From JAHECE01 sp963780675 (lineage in GTDB: Bacteria; Actinomycetota; Actinomycetes; Actinomycetales; JAHECE01), in contig CAWACR010000004.1 of NCBI GenBank assembly GCA_963780675.1, forward strand, positions 58,623 to 122,622: a stretch of DNA of 64,000 bases. The letters are read 5' to 3'. Each line of letters starts with the position of its first letter. Within the stretch, counting starts at the first letter, position 1. This document shows positions 27,272-35,315 of the stretch, one piece after another. The position numbers and the translations under genes are program-made. The notes under the pieces are model-generated. The model was not told the origin of the DNA. It searched no databases and saw only the letters and a list, made by a program, of their open reading frames with translations.

Positions 27272-29056
27272 CTACCGCCCGGCCGGAGCGGGCATCGCGG
27301 GGAGCGTGAGGCGGACGGTGGTGCCGCCGCCGGGGGTGGGCGCCACGCGCACAGTGCCGCCGTGCGCCGCCGTGATCGCCGCGACGATCGCCAGCCCGAG
27401 CCCGCTCCCGCCCGACGTCCGCGCCCGCGAGGTGTCCACCCGGTAGAACCGCTCGAACACCCGCTCGGCCTCCTCGGGCGGAATGCCCGGTCCGTGGTCG
27501 CGCACCTCGAGGACGACGACGCCGCGCCCCTCCGCCGAACGCGGGGTGAGGGGTGTTTCCGGGCCGGATTCGACCCCTAACCCCGCGTTCGGCCAGGTGG
27601 GGCCGACGGCGATCTCCACCGGCGTGCCCGACGGCGTGTGCTGCGCGACGTTCCCGATCAGGTTCGCGACCACCTGGCGCAGCCGGCCCTCGTCGCCGCG
27701 GACGAGGAGGCGCGCGCCGTCGTCGTCCTCGCCCGCTCCGCCGTCGGCCATCTCCGCCGAACGCGGGGTTGTTCGGCTCAGCGGGTCCGATTCCCCGACT
27801 AACCCCGCGTTCGGCGCAAGGAGCGGCACGAGGGTGACCGACCGCGTCGGGTCGAGCGCCCGCAGGTCGGCGACGGCGTCCCCGGCGAGCACCCGCAGGT
27901 CGACGGGTTCGCTCGCGAGGGGTCGCCCCTCGTCCAGCTTGGCGAGTTGGAGCAGGTCGGCGACGAGGGCGCTCATGCGCTTCGCCTCGTCCTCGATGCG
28001 CTTCATGGCCGGCCCGACGTCGTCCGGCCCGATCGCGCCTATCCGGTACAGCTCGCCGTAGCCGCGCACCGTGGACAAGGGCGTGCGCAACTCGTGCGAG
28101 GCGTCCGCGACGAACCGCCGCATCCGCACCTCGGACGCCGCCCGCGCGGCGAACGCCGCCTCGATCTGCGCGAGCATCCCGTTGAGCGAGCGCGCGAGGC
28201 GCCCCACCTCGGTGGTGGCGGGCTCGGCCGGGACGCGCTGGGCGAAGTCGCCGGCGGCGAACGCCTCGGCCGTGACCTCGACGTCGCGCAGCGGGCGCAG
28301 CGCCCGACGGACGGCGCCGTACCCCGCCACGCCGCCCACGGTCACGATCCCGAGCCCGCTCAGCAGGAGCAGGCGGCTGATCTGGGAGATCGTCTGCTCG
28401 ACCTCGGTGAGCGGGAGCGCGACGGCGACCGTTCCGGTGAGGCGGTCCCGCGTGCCCGCGGTGTAGAGGACCACGCGCCACGGGGCGCCGTCGTCGGCGT
28501 TCCTGACGGTGAACGGCTCGGATCCGCGGTCGAGGACCTGCTCGAGCGTAAGGTCCGGGATCGCCGGGCTGCCGTGCGCGGCGGTGGTGTCGTGCTGGAC
28601 GTACGGGAGGGTGGTCCCGGACAGGGACGTGTAGAGCACGTAGTAGTCGCTGGGGAGGCGCTGGGCGTCGTCGTCGCCGGGGAGCGTGCCGAGTTTCGAC
28701 TCCGCCAGGGCGACGCCGCTGGTCGCGAGGCGGTGGTCCACCTGGCCCACGAGGAAGCGTGCCAGCAGGGTGACCGTCGTCAGGCCGGCGATCCCGAGCC
28801 CGGCGAGGAGGAGGGACGTGATCAGGACCGTCAGGCGCGCGCGCAGCGGGAGGGCGTGCCAGCGGTCGTGGAGGCTCGGCCGGGGTGGGGGTTGGGGCGG
28901 GGGCTGGGGTTGGGGGGCCGAGGTGTCCGACGACGACGACGCCCCCTCCCCCTCCTCGCCGAACACGTGGTTGGTCGTCTCATTCGTGCTCTTGGGACGG
29001 CCAACCACGTGTTCGGCGGAAGTGGAGGGCGGTGGCCCCGGCGACGGCGCGGACAC
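27272..29056 (-). CDS. sensor histidine kinase with three in-frame palindromic insertions
   Basis: This is a membrane sensor kinase, partner of the upstream OmpR-type regulator. TM1 about residues 75-97 (LTVLITSLLLAGLGIAGLTT), an extracytoplasmic sensor, TM2 about 225-247, HAMP, HisKA with the phospho-His in VADASHELRTPLSTVRGYGE (about 318), then HATPase_c with N-box NLIGNVAQHT, G1 DHGPGIPP and GSGLGLAIV. GTG start behind GGAGG. Three 58-bp palindromes translate in frame into PNAGL...TPRSAE-type peptides at about residues 414-434 and 487-507 (both within the catalytic half) and a third peptide at residues 14-33. The N-terminus is also Pro/Gln-rich. The closest functional comparison is MtrB/PrrB-like kinases, but the signal is unknown. 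Confidence 0.92.
   Translation of the reverse strand: MSAPSPGPPPSTSAEHVVGRPKSTNETTNHVFGEEGEGASSSSDTSAPQPQPPPQPPPRPSLHDRWHALPLRARLTVLITSLLLAGLGIAGLTTVTLLARFLVGQVDHRLATSGVALAESKLGTLPGDDDAQRLPSDYYVLYTSLSGTTLPYVQHDTTAAHGSPAIPDLTLEQVLDRGSEPFTVRNADDGAPWRVVLYTAGTRDRLTGTVAVALPLTEVEQTISQISRLLLLSGLGIVTVGGVAGYGAVRRALRPLRDVEVTAEAFAAGDFAQRVPAEPATTEVGRLARSLNGMLAQIEAAFAARAASEVRMRRFVADASHELRTPLSTVRGYGELYRIGAIGPDDVGPAMKRIEDEAKRMSALVADLLQLAKLDEGRPLASEPVDLRVLAGDAVADLRALDPTRSVTLVPLLAPNAGLVGESDPLSRTTPRSAEMADGGAGEDDDGARLLVRGDEGRLRQVVANLIGNVAQHTPSGTPVEIAVGPTWPNAGLGVESGPETPLTPRSAEGRGVVVLEVRDHGPGIPPEEAERVFERFYRVDTSRARTSGGSGLGLAIVAAITAAHGGTVRVAPTPGGGTTVRLTLPAMPAPAGR
27535..27592. repeat. palindromic element, family B, in frame in the kinase gene (copy 1)
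   Basis: A 58-bp element: CCGAACGCGGGGTGAGGGG on the left and CCCCTAACCCCGCGTTCGG on the right are complementary with few mismatches. On the minus strand it encodes PNAGLGVESGPETPLTPRSA within the HATPase_c domain, between EIAVGPT and the strand VVVLEVRDHGPG. The gene frame is preserved. Confidence 0.92.
27757..27814. repeat. palindromic element, family B, in frame in the kinase gene (copy 2)
   Basis: A 58-bp element with the same outer arms (CCGAACGCGGGGTT and TAACCCCGCGTTCGG) and a different core. It encodes PNAGLVGESDPLSRTTPRSA, similar in sequence and identical in length to copy 1. It lies between SVTLVPLL and the start of the HATPase N-box region. Confidence 0.92.
28959..29016. repeat. 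palindromic element, family B variant, in frame near the kinase N-terminus (copy 3)
   Basis: A 58-bp element with arms CCGAACACGTGGTTGG and CCAACCACGTGTTCGG. Same length and terminal CCGAAC/GTTCGG as copies 1 and 2, with a different inner arm (CACGTGG for CGCGGGG). It encodes SAEHVVGRPKSTNETTNHVF ahead of TM1, in frame. Confidence 0.9.
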
Positions 29057-29062
29057 GGCCTC

Positions 29063-29821
29063 CTACTTCCCGCTCGCCGTCCGCAGGACGTAGCCGACGC
29101 CGCGGCGGGTGTGGATGAGCGGCTCGCCCGGGTCCTCGACGCCGGCCGGGTGGTCGATCTTGCGCCGCAGGTAGGAGATGTAGGACTCGACGATCGCGGC
29201 GTCGCCGCCCCAGTCGTACTCCCACACGTGGTCGAGGATCTGCGCCTTCGAGAGCACGCGGCCCGCGTTGAGCATGAGGTAGCGCAGCAGCTTGAACTCG
29301 GTGGGGGAGAGCTCGATCACGCGCCCGGCGCGGCGGACCTCGTGGGAGTCCTCGTCGAGGGTGAGGTCGGCGTAGCGGACGACGGCGCCGTCGTCGTCCT
29401 CCTGCGGGCGCGTGCGGCGCAGGACTGCGCGGATCCGCGCGACGACCTCCTCGAGCGAGAAGGGCTTGGTGACGTAGTCGTCGCCGCCGACCGTGAGGCC
29501 GGTGATCGCGTCCTGCGTGTCGTCGCGGGCGGTGAGGAAGAGGACGGGGACGTGCTCCCCCTTGTCGCGGAGGCGGCGGGTGACGGTGAAGCCGCTCATG
29601 TCGGGGAGCATGACGTCGAGAACCACGAGGTCGGGCCGTGTCTCGGCCGCAAGGCGCAGCGCGGTGCCGCCGTCCGGGGCGACGTCGACGGCGAAGCCTG
29701 CGAAGCGCAGAGACGTCGCCAGGAGCTCGCGGATGTTGGGCTCGTCGTCGACGACGAGGAGGCGGGCCTCCGGCTCGCGTGTGGTCCCGGGGCGGTCGGG
29801 GTCGCGGCGCGGGGAGGTCAT
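29063..29821 (-). CDS. OmpR/PhoB-family response regulator
   Basis: This is a DNA-binding response regulator of 252 residues. Receiver domain: DDEPN acidic pocket near residue 22, phospho-Asp in VVLDVMLPDMSG (about 65), VTKPFSLEE Lys (about 115). The C-terminal winged helix has ELSPTEFKLLRYLMLN, VWEYDWGGDAAIVESYISYL and GVGYVLRTA. ATG at 29821. It is co-transcribed with the histidine kinase, which starts 6 bp after its stop. Confidence 0.95.
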   Translation of the reverse strand: MTSPRRDPDRPGTTREPEARLLVVDDEPNIRELLATSLRFAGFAVDVAPDGGTALRLAAETRPDLVVLDVMLPDMSGFTVTRRLRDKGEHVPVLFLTARDDTQDAITGLTVGGDDYVTKPFSLEEVVARIRAVLRRTRPQEDDDGAVVRYADLTLDEDSHEVRRAGRVIELSPTEFKLLRYLMLNAGRVLSKAQILDHVWEYDWGGDAAIVESYISYLRRKIDHPAGVEDPGEPLIHTRRGVGYVLRTASGK

Positions 29822-29941
29822 AGGGCGATTCTCCCGGCCGAACCTGGGAGCCGGCTGGGGATCGCTGGGGATCGGCGGGGTTTCGGGCGCGGCGACGACG
29901 GCGCAGCGCACCACGCAACGCCGGCGAAACCTCTGGTGGCT

Positions 29942-29956
29942 TACCCTGAATAGGTG
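29942..29956 (+). promoter_or_regulatory. probable leaderless promoter of the lasso operon
   Basis: TACCCT at 29942-29947 (TANNNT -10 pattern), six bases, then the GTG start of the first lasso gene at 29954. There is no Shine-Dalgarno. This leaderless layout matches two others in the window (9144 and 37799). The -35 region is not recognisable. Confidence 0.4.
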
Positions 29957-30238
29957 ACTATTGCGCCTGACGTGCCGCTTTCGGCGCCCGACGACGTCCT
30001 GACCCGCCGGGTGGGCGACGAACTCGTCCTTCTGAACATGACGACGGAGATCTACTTCGGGTTGGACCCAGTGGGCACCGTGATGTGGGAGGCGCTCGGG
30101 GAGCACGGGTCGATCGCGGGGGCGCACGCGGCGCTCGTGCCCGTCTACGAGGTCGCGCCCGACCGGCTCCTCTCGGACCTCAGCGATCTGGTCGGGCAAC
30201 TCGTGGAGAAGGGACTTCTCCGGGTCGGCACACCGTGA
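29954..30238 (+). CDS. PqqD-family RRE protein, lasso peptide B1
   Basis: A RiPP recognition element that binds the leader peptide and hands the precursor to the protease and cyclase. 94 residues; RRVGDELVLLNMTTEIYFGL and PVGTVMWEALGEHGSI are the PqqD/B1 fold signature, followed by the helical LVGQLVEKGLL. It is first in a run of tightly coupled genes; its TGA overlaps the next GTG. Identification is supported by the leader motif in the precursor at 33240. Confidence 0.88.
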   Translation: MTIAPDVPLSAPDDVLTRRVGDELVLLNMTTEIYFGLDPVGTVMWEALGEHGSIAGAHAALVPVYEVAPDRLLSDLSDLVGQLVEKGLLRVGTP

Positions 30239-30882
30239 GCGAGGCGATCACCGTCGAGCGGAATGCGGCCGATCTGCCGCCAACTTCACAGTTGTGTGTC
30301 TCCTGCGGGATGTGCTGTGACGGCACCCTCTTCAGCCAGGCTCTCCTGAAGGCAGGAGAACCCGACGAGGCGCGCCGCCTCGGAATGCAGGTCTTCACGA
30401 TCGGGTCCGGACCTCCCGAAACGGTCGTGGGGTACGACGACGCATTCCGGCTGCCGTGCCACCTGCACGATCGCGGCTGGTGCACGATCTACGACGACAC
30501 GGCTCGTCCGCACGTCTGCGGAGCGTTTCAGTGTGTGCTCCTGAAGCGGCTGGTTGCCGGAGAAGTCGACCTCGATCGAAGTCTGGAAGCCGCCAGAATC
30601 GGCCGCGACCTGGCCGATCAAGTCAAGGGGCGAGTCGGGTCGGCTACCGCGGAGCCCGGCTCGCTGTGGGCGCAGGTCGCTGACGTCTGGCGCGTGGAGG
30701 GTAACAACGTCATCAGTCGGCTTCGGGCGCTTGGGGTGAGTGACGACACCTTGATGGACGTCGTCGCGCTCCGCGCACATCTCCTCAGGCATTTCCTCGC
30801 GCCGCCGACCGGAGCGGCCGGTGGTGATGAGCCGGCCACTGCGGAGTCCGAGGCTAAGGCCCTTCCGGACGATGGCCGATAG
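30235..30882 (+). CDS. YkgJ-family cysteine-cluster protein in the lasso operon
   Basis: A 215-residue protein of the YkgJ (putative zinc/iron-chelating) family. Cysteines form a CVSCGMCCDG cluster near residue 25 and a second group (PCHLHDRGWCTIYDD, HVCGAFQC) near residues 75-100, so a metal or Fe-S site is likely. The C-terminal half is helical. GTG start overlapping the RRE stop; the end overlaps the B2 start. Not one of the standard lasso genes (A, B, C, D), so it may be a tailoring enzyme or metal-dependent helper. Function unknown. Confidence 0.8.
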   Translation: MSEAITVERNAADLPPTSQLCVSCGMCCDGTLFSQALLKAGEPDEARRLGMQVFTIGSGPPETVVGYDDAFRLPCHLHDRGWCTIYDDTARPHVCGAFQCVLLKRLVAGEVDLDRSLEAARIGRDLADQVKGRVGSATAEPGSLWAQVADVWRVEGNNVISRLRALGVSDDTLMDVVALRAHLLRHFLAPPTGAAGGDEPATAESEAKALPDDGR

Positions 30883-31345
30883 GTTCGCGATGCCCGTGGG
30901 TCCGCGGCGCCTCCGGTTCCGAGACGTCGCGCGGGTCGGCGTGGCGGTTCCCGCCGTGGTGCTCATGGACGTCGCGGTGCGGGTACTGGGGTTTCGCCGC
31001 ACCCAGGGACTTCTAGGTGCAATGTTCCCGCTACGAGACCCTCCCATAGGTGTGGAGCTCGAGGACGATCCACACCTCTTGGAACTGGTACGGTCCCTGG
31101 ACCGTGTCGGTCGCATGTATCGACCTGGCGAGTTGTGCCTGCGCCGGTCTCTCCTGTTGTGGGCCTACCTGCGGCGACGCGGGGCGCCGGCGATGATCGT
31201 GCTGGGGGTACGGCGTCCGGGCTCTTCGGGTCCGTTCGCGCACGCCTGGTTGGAGTGGAGGGGGCGGCCCCTGGCGGAGTGGTCGGATCCAACCAGCGCC
31301 TACGTGGCCCTCGCCTACCGGGGTGTCCAGGGTGGTGGAGCGTGA
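30872..31345 (+). CDS. lasso peptide B2 leader peptidase (transglutaminase-like)
   Basis: A cysteine protease that removes the leader peptide. 157 residues. The catalytic triad is apparent: Cys in GELCLRRSLLLWAYL (about residue 88), His in GPFAHAWLEW (about 125), Asp in EWSDPTSAY. The N-terminus has the hydrophobic VAVPAVVLMDVAVRVLGF found in B2 proteins. ATG at 30872 overlaps the YkgJ stop; ATG at 30890 is an alternative. Its TGA overlaps the cyclase GTG. Confidence 0.9.
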   Translation: MADRFAMPVGPRRLRFRDVARVGVAVPAVVLMDVAVRVLGFRRTQGLLGAMFPLRDPPIGVELEDDPHLLELVRSLDRVGRMYRPGELCLRRSLLLWAYLRRRGAPAMIVLGVRRPGSSGPFAHAWLEWRGRPLAEWSDPTSAYVALAYRGVQGGGA

Positions 31346-33159
31346 CCACGTTCTCGCTGCATTGGAATCGCCACGGGGTGGCCGCGGATCCCTCGTCGAT
31401 CGCTCGCCTCGCTGCGGGGTTGGGTCGTCTGCGGGACGACCCGGTTCAGTCCTGGCGGCGAGGTCCGCTGACCATCGTGCACTTCGCTGACGATCCGTGG
31501 TTCACGGCGTCGGACCACCCCTTGGGATTCGTCGCCGTCGTCCTGGGCCGGCTCGACGACGTCGCCGACATTGTCGCGCGTCTGGGGTCAATTGACTCGC
31601 TCACTCCCTCGGACTCCGACCTCCTCGCAGCTGCGTACGCGCGATGGGGGAGGCGCTGCCTCGAACACCTGATCGGCGACTTCGTCGCGGTCATCTGGCA
31701 CCCGCGAGAGGGTTCGCTGCTGTGCGCGCGTGATCGTGTCGGGATCGCCACGGCGAACTACTGGATTGACCGCGACGAGGTCGTCCTAGCGAGCAACCTT
31801 GCCGGAGTTGTCGCCCACGCCAAGGTGGACCCCGCGGTCAACGAGGGATACGTCGCGGAGATCCTGACCTCGGACTTCATCACGTCGCGCAAGGAGACCC
31901 TTTACCGGGACGTTCGACGGCTGCTACCCGGTGATGCGATGCTCGTCGACGATCGGGCGGAGCGAACGTGGCACTGGGCTCCCCCGTACAACCTGACGGT
32001 CGTCGAATACCGAGACTCGGACGAGGCGGACGAGGCCTACCGCGACGTCCTCACCCGCGCTATCGAGGACAGAATGCGAGGTCCGGTACTCGTTGGCGCA
32101 GAGTTGAGCGGCGGCCTCGACTCGTCGACCGTGACGGCACTCGCCGCGCCGGCTGCGCTGGAACGCTACGGATCGCCGCTTCGAACGTACTCCCTGGTCT
32201 TCCCGGGCCTCGAGTGCGACGAGAGCGTCTACATCCGCGATGTCGCCGGATGGTGCGGAGTCACTTCCACCCTGTCGGTAGCCCCACCCCGGCGCCGCGA
32301 CCTGGAAGCCGAGGCGCGGCGAACCAAGGACCTCCCGTTGCCGCCGAATGCGCCCCCGTGGGTGGAACTGAGGCGCCGGGCGCGCGCGGACGGCGTCGGC
32401 GCGATCCTCACGGGGGCAGGTGGTGACCACTGGTTCGTGCCGAGCGGGCGATATCCCCTGGAACTGGCGGCTCATGGACGCATCAGGGCGTCGCTCGACG
32501 CAGCTCACAGACTCCACCCCGACGCGGTGCGGCTCAACGCACTGATGCGGGAAGTCGTGCGACCCCTTGCGGCCACGATGATCAGGACCGTCTGGCCGGG
32601 CTTCCGATCCCCGGATCCGCCCGCGTGGATCGCGGATGAGCTCATCGCCGATTGCGGGCTCCAGTCGCGCATGCGCCCGCCCAGCCCCACCTGGACCGCA
32701 CGCGCAGCACGCGAGCAAGTGACGCGTTCCGGCTGGGAGGCATACTGGCAGGAATCCTCCTCGCTCACGGACGCCATCTCGGGTGTGCCATCGACCCATC
32801 CGTTTCACGACGCCCGGGTGATTCAGTTCGCGCTCGGGCTTGATGAGGTCCATCGCTGGTCGGATTGGCAGTTCCGAACGATTCAACGGCGCGCGACTGC
32901 TGAGTGTCTCCCCGAGTCTGTCAGGGACCGTCGCACGAAGGCTGAGTTTGGGCACCTGATGGTCGAGTGCCTGGAGGGTGCGGGCGGGGCGGCGCGGTTT
33001 GCCAGCCTGACAATCGCCAGATCACCCTTGTGGATCAGCGAGTTGCAGGCCACTGGAACATACAAGCGGATGCTCGACGCGTACGAATCGGAGGGGCCCA
33101 CCGCAGCAGTGTGGCCGCTGTGGCTCTGTCTCGCAGTTGACACCTGGTTTCGCCGGTGA
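31342..33159 (+). CDS. lasso cyclase (asparagine synthetase homolog)
   Basis: This adenylates the Asp/Glu side chain of the core peptide and closes the macrolactam ring. 605 residues, typical. The N-terminal GATase-like domain lacks the catalytic Cys2 (it begins MTTFSLHWNRHG), as in lasso C proteins. The synthetase PP-loop ELSGGLDSSTVTALAA is at about residue 255, with SLVFPGLECDESVYIRDV, LTGAGGDHWFV and late GVPSTHPFHDARVIQFALG. It is followed by the precursor gene. Confidence 0.93.
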   Translation: MTTFSLHWNRHGVAADPSSIARLAAGLGRLRDDPVQSWRRGPLTIVHFADDPWFTASDHPLGFVAVVLGRLDDVADIVARLGSIDSLTPSDSDLLAAAYARWGRRCLEHLIGDFVAVIWHPREGSLLCARDRVGIATANYWIDRDEVVLASNLAGVVAHAKVDPAVNEGYVAEILTSDFITSRKETLYRDVRRLLPGDAMLVDDRAERTWHWAPPYNLTVVEYRDSDEADEAYRDVLTRAIEDRMRGPVLVGAELSGGLDSSTVTALAAPAALERYGSPLRTYSLVFPGLECDESVYIRDVAGWCGVTSTLSVAPPRRRDLEAEARRTKDLPLPPNAPPWVELRRRARADGVGAILTGAGGDHWFVPSGRYPLELAAHGRIRASLDAAHRLHPDAVRLNALMREVVRPLAATMIRTVWPGFRSPDPPAWIADELIADCGLQSRMRPPSPTWTARAAREQVTRSGWEAYWQESSSLTDAISGVPSTHPFHDARVIQFALGLDEVHRWSDWQFRTIQRRATAECLPESVRDRRTKAEFGHLMVECLEGAGGAARFASLTIARSPLWISELQATGTYKRMLDAYESEGPTAAVWPLWLCLAVDTWFRR

Positions 33160-33239
33160 CCGCGCAGGTGATATTCTGTGCGTGACTAGATCGATCAGAG
33201 CGTCGGCCAAGCAGATAAGCAACGGAAGGGACGATCACT

Positions 33240-33371
33240 ATGGTCCTCACCTACACCTCCCCCCTCCTGACCGAGTTCGGCGCCGTTTCGGAGCTGACTC
33301 ACGGGAACTCTGGTGCTGGGACAGATGCTTCAAACAGCAAAGCCCCCAACCCCAACAAGCCTCCGGCGTGA
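33240..33371 (+). CDS. lasso peptide precursor
   Basis: A 43-residue precursor with GGAAGGG ahead of the ATG. The leader holds YTSPLLTEFGAVSELTH, a perfect YxxPxLxxxGxxxxxTx motif recognised by B1 proteins, with Thr at the -2 position. Cleavage after Thr-His gives a 22-residue core starting GNSGAGTD, whose Gly1 and Asp8 would form an 8-residue macrolactam ring, and a tail ASNSKAPNPNKPPA. The tail is Pro/Asn/Lys-rich with no bulky aromatic plug residue. The core begins at base 33303. No other precursor is seen in the cluster. Processing is predicted from family rules, not shown. Confidence 0.9.
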   Translation: MVLTYTSPLLTEFGAVSELTHGNSGAGTDASNSKAPNPNKPPA

Positions 33372-33415
33372 TGCTCCTTCGCCCTTGTTCTAAGCGGTAT
33401 AGATAGATCAAGGGT

Positions 33416-34390
33416 ATGGTCTGCCAGTTCGTCGTGGCTGGCCTGAAGTTCGTATCGGACGAACCCATTCAGGGCTTGCGCACGTCCCCATTCGGCCGCC
33501 CGCTCGCCGACTTCTGTCTTCGATGGGAGTCTGTGTCTCCTATCCGGGGTAATGTCCTCAGAGTCATGCGTTCAGGATCGGCTGTCTGGGTCTCCATCGA
33601 ATCAGTGGCCCGGGGACTCCTTTTTGATTTTCGCTCGTTTGGTTTGGTAGAGGTTGATTCACTGTCGGGAGTCATTCGGTGCCAGCCGCTCCCAGGCGTC
33701 GATAGGCGCACGATGTCGCACCTGCTTCTCGATCAAGTTCTTCCTCTCTACCTGGCCCACAGTGGTTCGCTGGTACTTCACGCTAGTTCAGTCGCACTCC
33801 GCGACTCCGGCGCGATTCTCTTCTGTGGCGATTCCGGTCACGGTAAGTCTTCTACCGCGCTCGCCGGTGTTCGGGCGGGAGCACGGTTCATCGGAGACGA
33901 TTTCGCTCGAGTCGAGTTTCCTGGTGGCGTCCCATCCATCTTTCCGGCCAACGTCGGCGCCCGAGTCTGGCGGGATTCGGAGTTGACTCTCGGAAGTGGT
34001 TACCTGTCTGCTCCGGTCGCAGAATACACCACGAAGTCTCGAGTCTTTCTGGACTTAGCGGACGGGCCGGAGTCGGATCCTGTACCGATCAAAGCGATCT
34101 TCTTTCTCGGCGAGAGAGTTACCGGCTTGCCGGAGCCGCAGATCCAATCAATGCCGTCATCTCGGGCGCTATTCGAGCTCCTAGCTGGGACATTCCGTAC
34201 GAGCTTGACTGATACCGACCAGCGTCAACGCGTCATCGATCAGTGCGCGACGCTGTTCGACGCGGTCCCAGCGTTCCGCCTACGCATGCCTGATTCCCTC
34301 CAGGGCTTGGAGGAGTCGGCGGCGCGAGTCCTCGACTACTTCCGCACGAACGCGCCTCTTGACCGGGCCACTTCTGCGCACGATGACTGA
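33416..34390 (+). CDS. HprK-like kinase of the lasso cluster
   Basis: An HPr-kinase-like P-loop protein of 324 residues: Walker A GDSGHGKSSTA near residue 138, then GARFIGDDFARVEF and SRVFLDLADGP. Homologs in paeninodin-type clusters phosphorylate a serine of the lasso precursor. Here the core ends in Ala, so the acceptor would have to be an internal Ser/Thr (core positions 3, 7, 10, 12). The gene is clearly less GC-rich than its surroundings (for example 33620-33680). ATG at 33416 with AAGGG upstream; ends overlapping the next gene. Confidence 0.82.
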   Translation: MVCQFVVAGLKFVSDEPIQGLRTSPFGRPLADFCLRWESVSPIRGNVLRVMRSGSAVWVSIESVARGLLFDFRSFGLVEVDSLSGVIRCQPLPGVDRRTMSHLLLDQVLPLYLAHSGSLVLHASSVALRDSGAILFCGDSGHGKSSTALAGVRAGARFIGDDFARVEFPGGVPSIFPANVGARVWRDSELTLGSGYLSAPVAEYTTKSRVFLDLADGPESDPVPIKAIFFLGERVTGLPEPQIQSMPSSRALFELLAGTFRTSLTDTDQRQRVIDQCATLFDAVPAFRLRMPDSLQGLEESAARVLDYFRTNAPLDRATSAHDD

Positions 34391-35297
34391 TGACCTGGAC
34401 GCCGCGAGGACCCTCGTGGTCGACGGGCAGACCCGACGGGTGGTTGACGAACTTCGGAGCGGAGGTGTCGAACCCATCCTGCTGAAAGGCCCGTCTCTGG
34501 CAGCCTGGCTGTATTCAGATCGGACTCAACGGTCTTACAACGACACCGATCTCCTCATCGCTCCTTCCGATGAAGCGCTGGCATCCGGACTCCTCGAGTC
34601 GATGGGGTACACGAGGCGGCTCTCCCTCCCGTCGCTGAGGATGCATGCGACCACGTGGAACTCGCCTCGGTCCGGTCCGGAACTCGACCTCCACACCACA
34701 ATCTGGGGCTGGGGTGGCGGTGAGGACGTATGGCGCGTTCTCCAGGGCCACACCCGGACGATGCGAGTGGCCAACCTCGACGATGTGCGCGTCATGGATG
34801 AGCCGGCCATGGCGGTACACGTGGTGACTCACGCCCTGCAGAACAGCTACCTCATCGAGCGGGCAAACATCGACCTCGAGCGCGCGCTCGATCAGGTCCC
34901 CGACTCGGTCTGGGCCGACGCAACTTCCCTCGCTGCGGAGGCCGGTGCGGCGGAGGCGTTCGCCGTCGGACTCCAAGCGCGCGAGGAGGGGCGCGCTTTG
35001 TCGGTTCGGCTCGGCATCCAGGTGCCGGATCGTCCCTCGCCCGAGATCGCGTTCGCCGCCGCCGGCACCAGATACACGGGCGGGCCTGTACTCGAGAGCC
35101 TGCGCACGGCACGCGGCGTGTCAGCCCGGATCCGGATCCTCCGCGACAGGCTCGCGCCGCCGCACGCGTGGGTCGAGCACGCTCTGGAGTTCCATGGGAT
35201 GGAGATCCGCGGCCGCGTGTCAAACTACGCGCGCTACTGGGGGAACCTCATCCGGAAGACGCCCGGCGCTTTCCGGGCTTGGCGGGCCGCACGGTAG
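34383..35297 (+). CDS. nucleotidyltransferase-family protein of the lasso cluster
   Basis: An NTP_transf_5-type (uncharacterised nucleotidyltransferase) protein of 304 residues. VEPILLKGPSLAAWLY and QRSYNDTDLLIAPSDEA carry the KG and D-x-D metal-binding pattern. Such genes accompany HprK-like kinases in paeninodin-type lasso clusters, where their role is still unclear; modification of the phosphorylated peptide has been suggested. The ATG overlaps the kinase stop. Last gene of the operon, convergent with the ABC exporter. Confidence 0.82.
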   Translation: MTDDLDAARTLVVDGQTRRVVDELRSGGVEPILLKGPSLAAWLYSDRTQRSYNDTDLLIAPSDEALASGLLESMGYTRRLSLPSLRMHATTWNSPRSGPELDLHTTIWGWGGGEDVWRVLQGHTRTMRVANLDDVRVMDEPAMAVHVVTHALQNSYLIERANIDLERALDQVPDSVWADATSLAAEAGAAEAFAVGLQAREEGRALSVRLGIQVPDRPSPEIAFAAAGTRYTGGPVLESLRTARGVSARIRILRDRLAPPHAWVEHALEFHGMEIRGRVSNYARYWGNLIRKTPGAFRAWRAAR

Positions 35298-35315
35298 GGC
35301 GTAGAGCCCCGCGCC

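Noticed and set aside
27947..29953. Plus-strand frame of 668 codons opposite the two-component system
   Set aside because: Shadow of the histidine kinase and response regulator; no recognisable motif.
33137..33177. TTGACA ... TATTCT as a promoter directly upstream of the lasso precursor
   Set aside because: The two boxes are about 29 bp apart, too far for a normal promoter. The precursor may be transcribed from the operon start or from a promoter I cannot identify.
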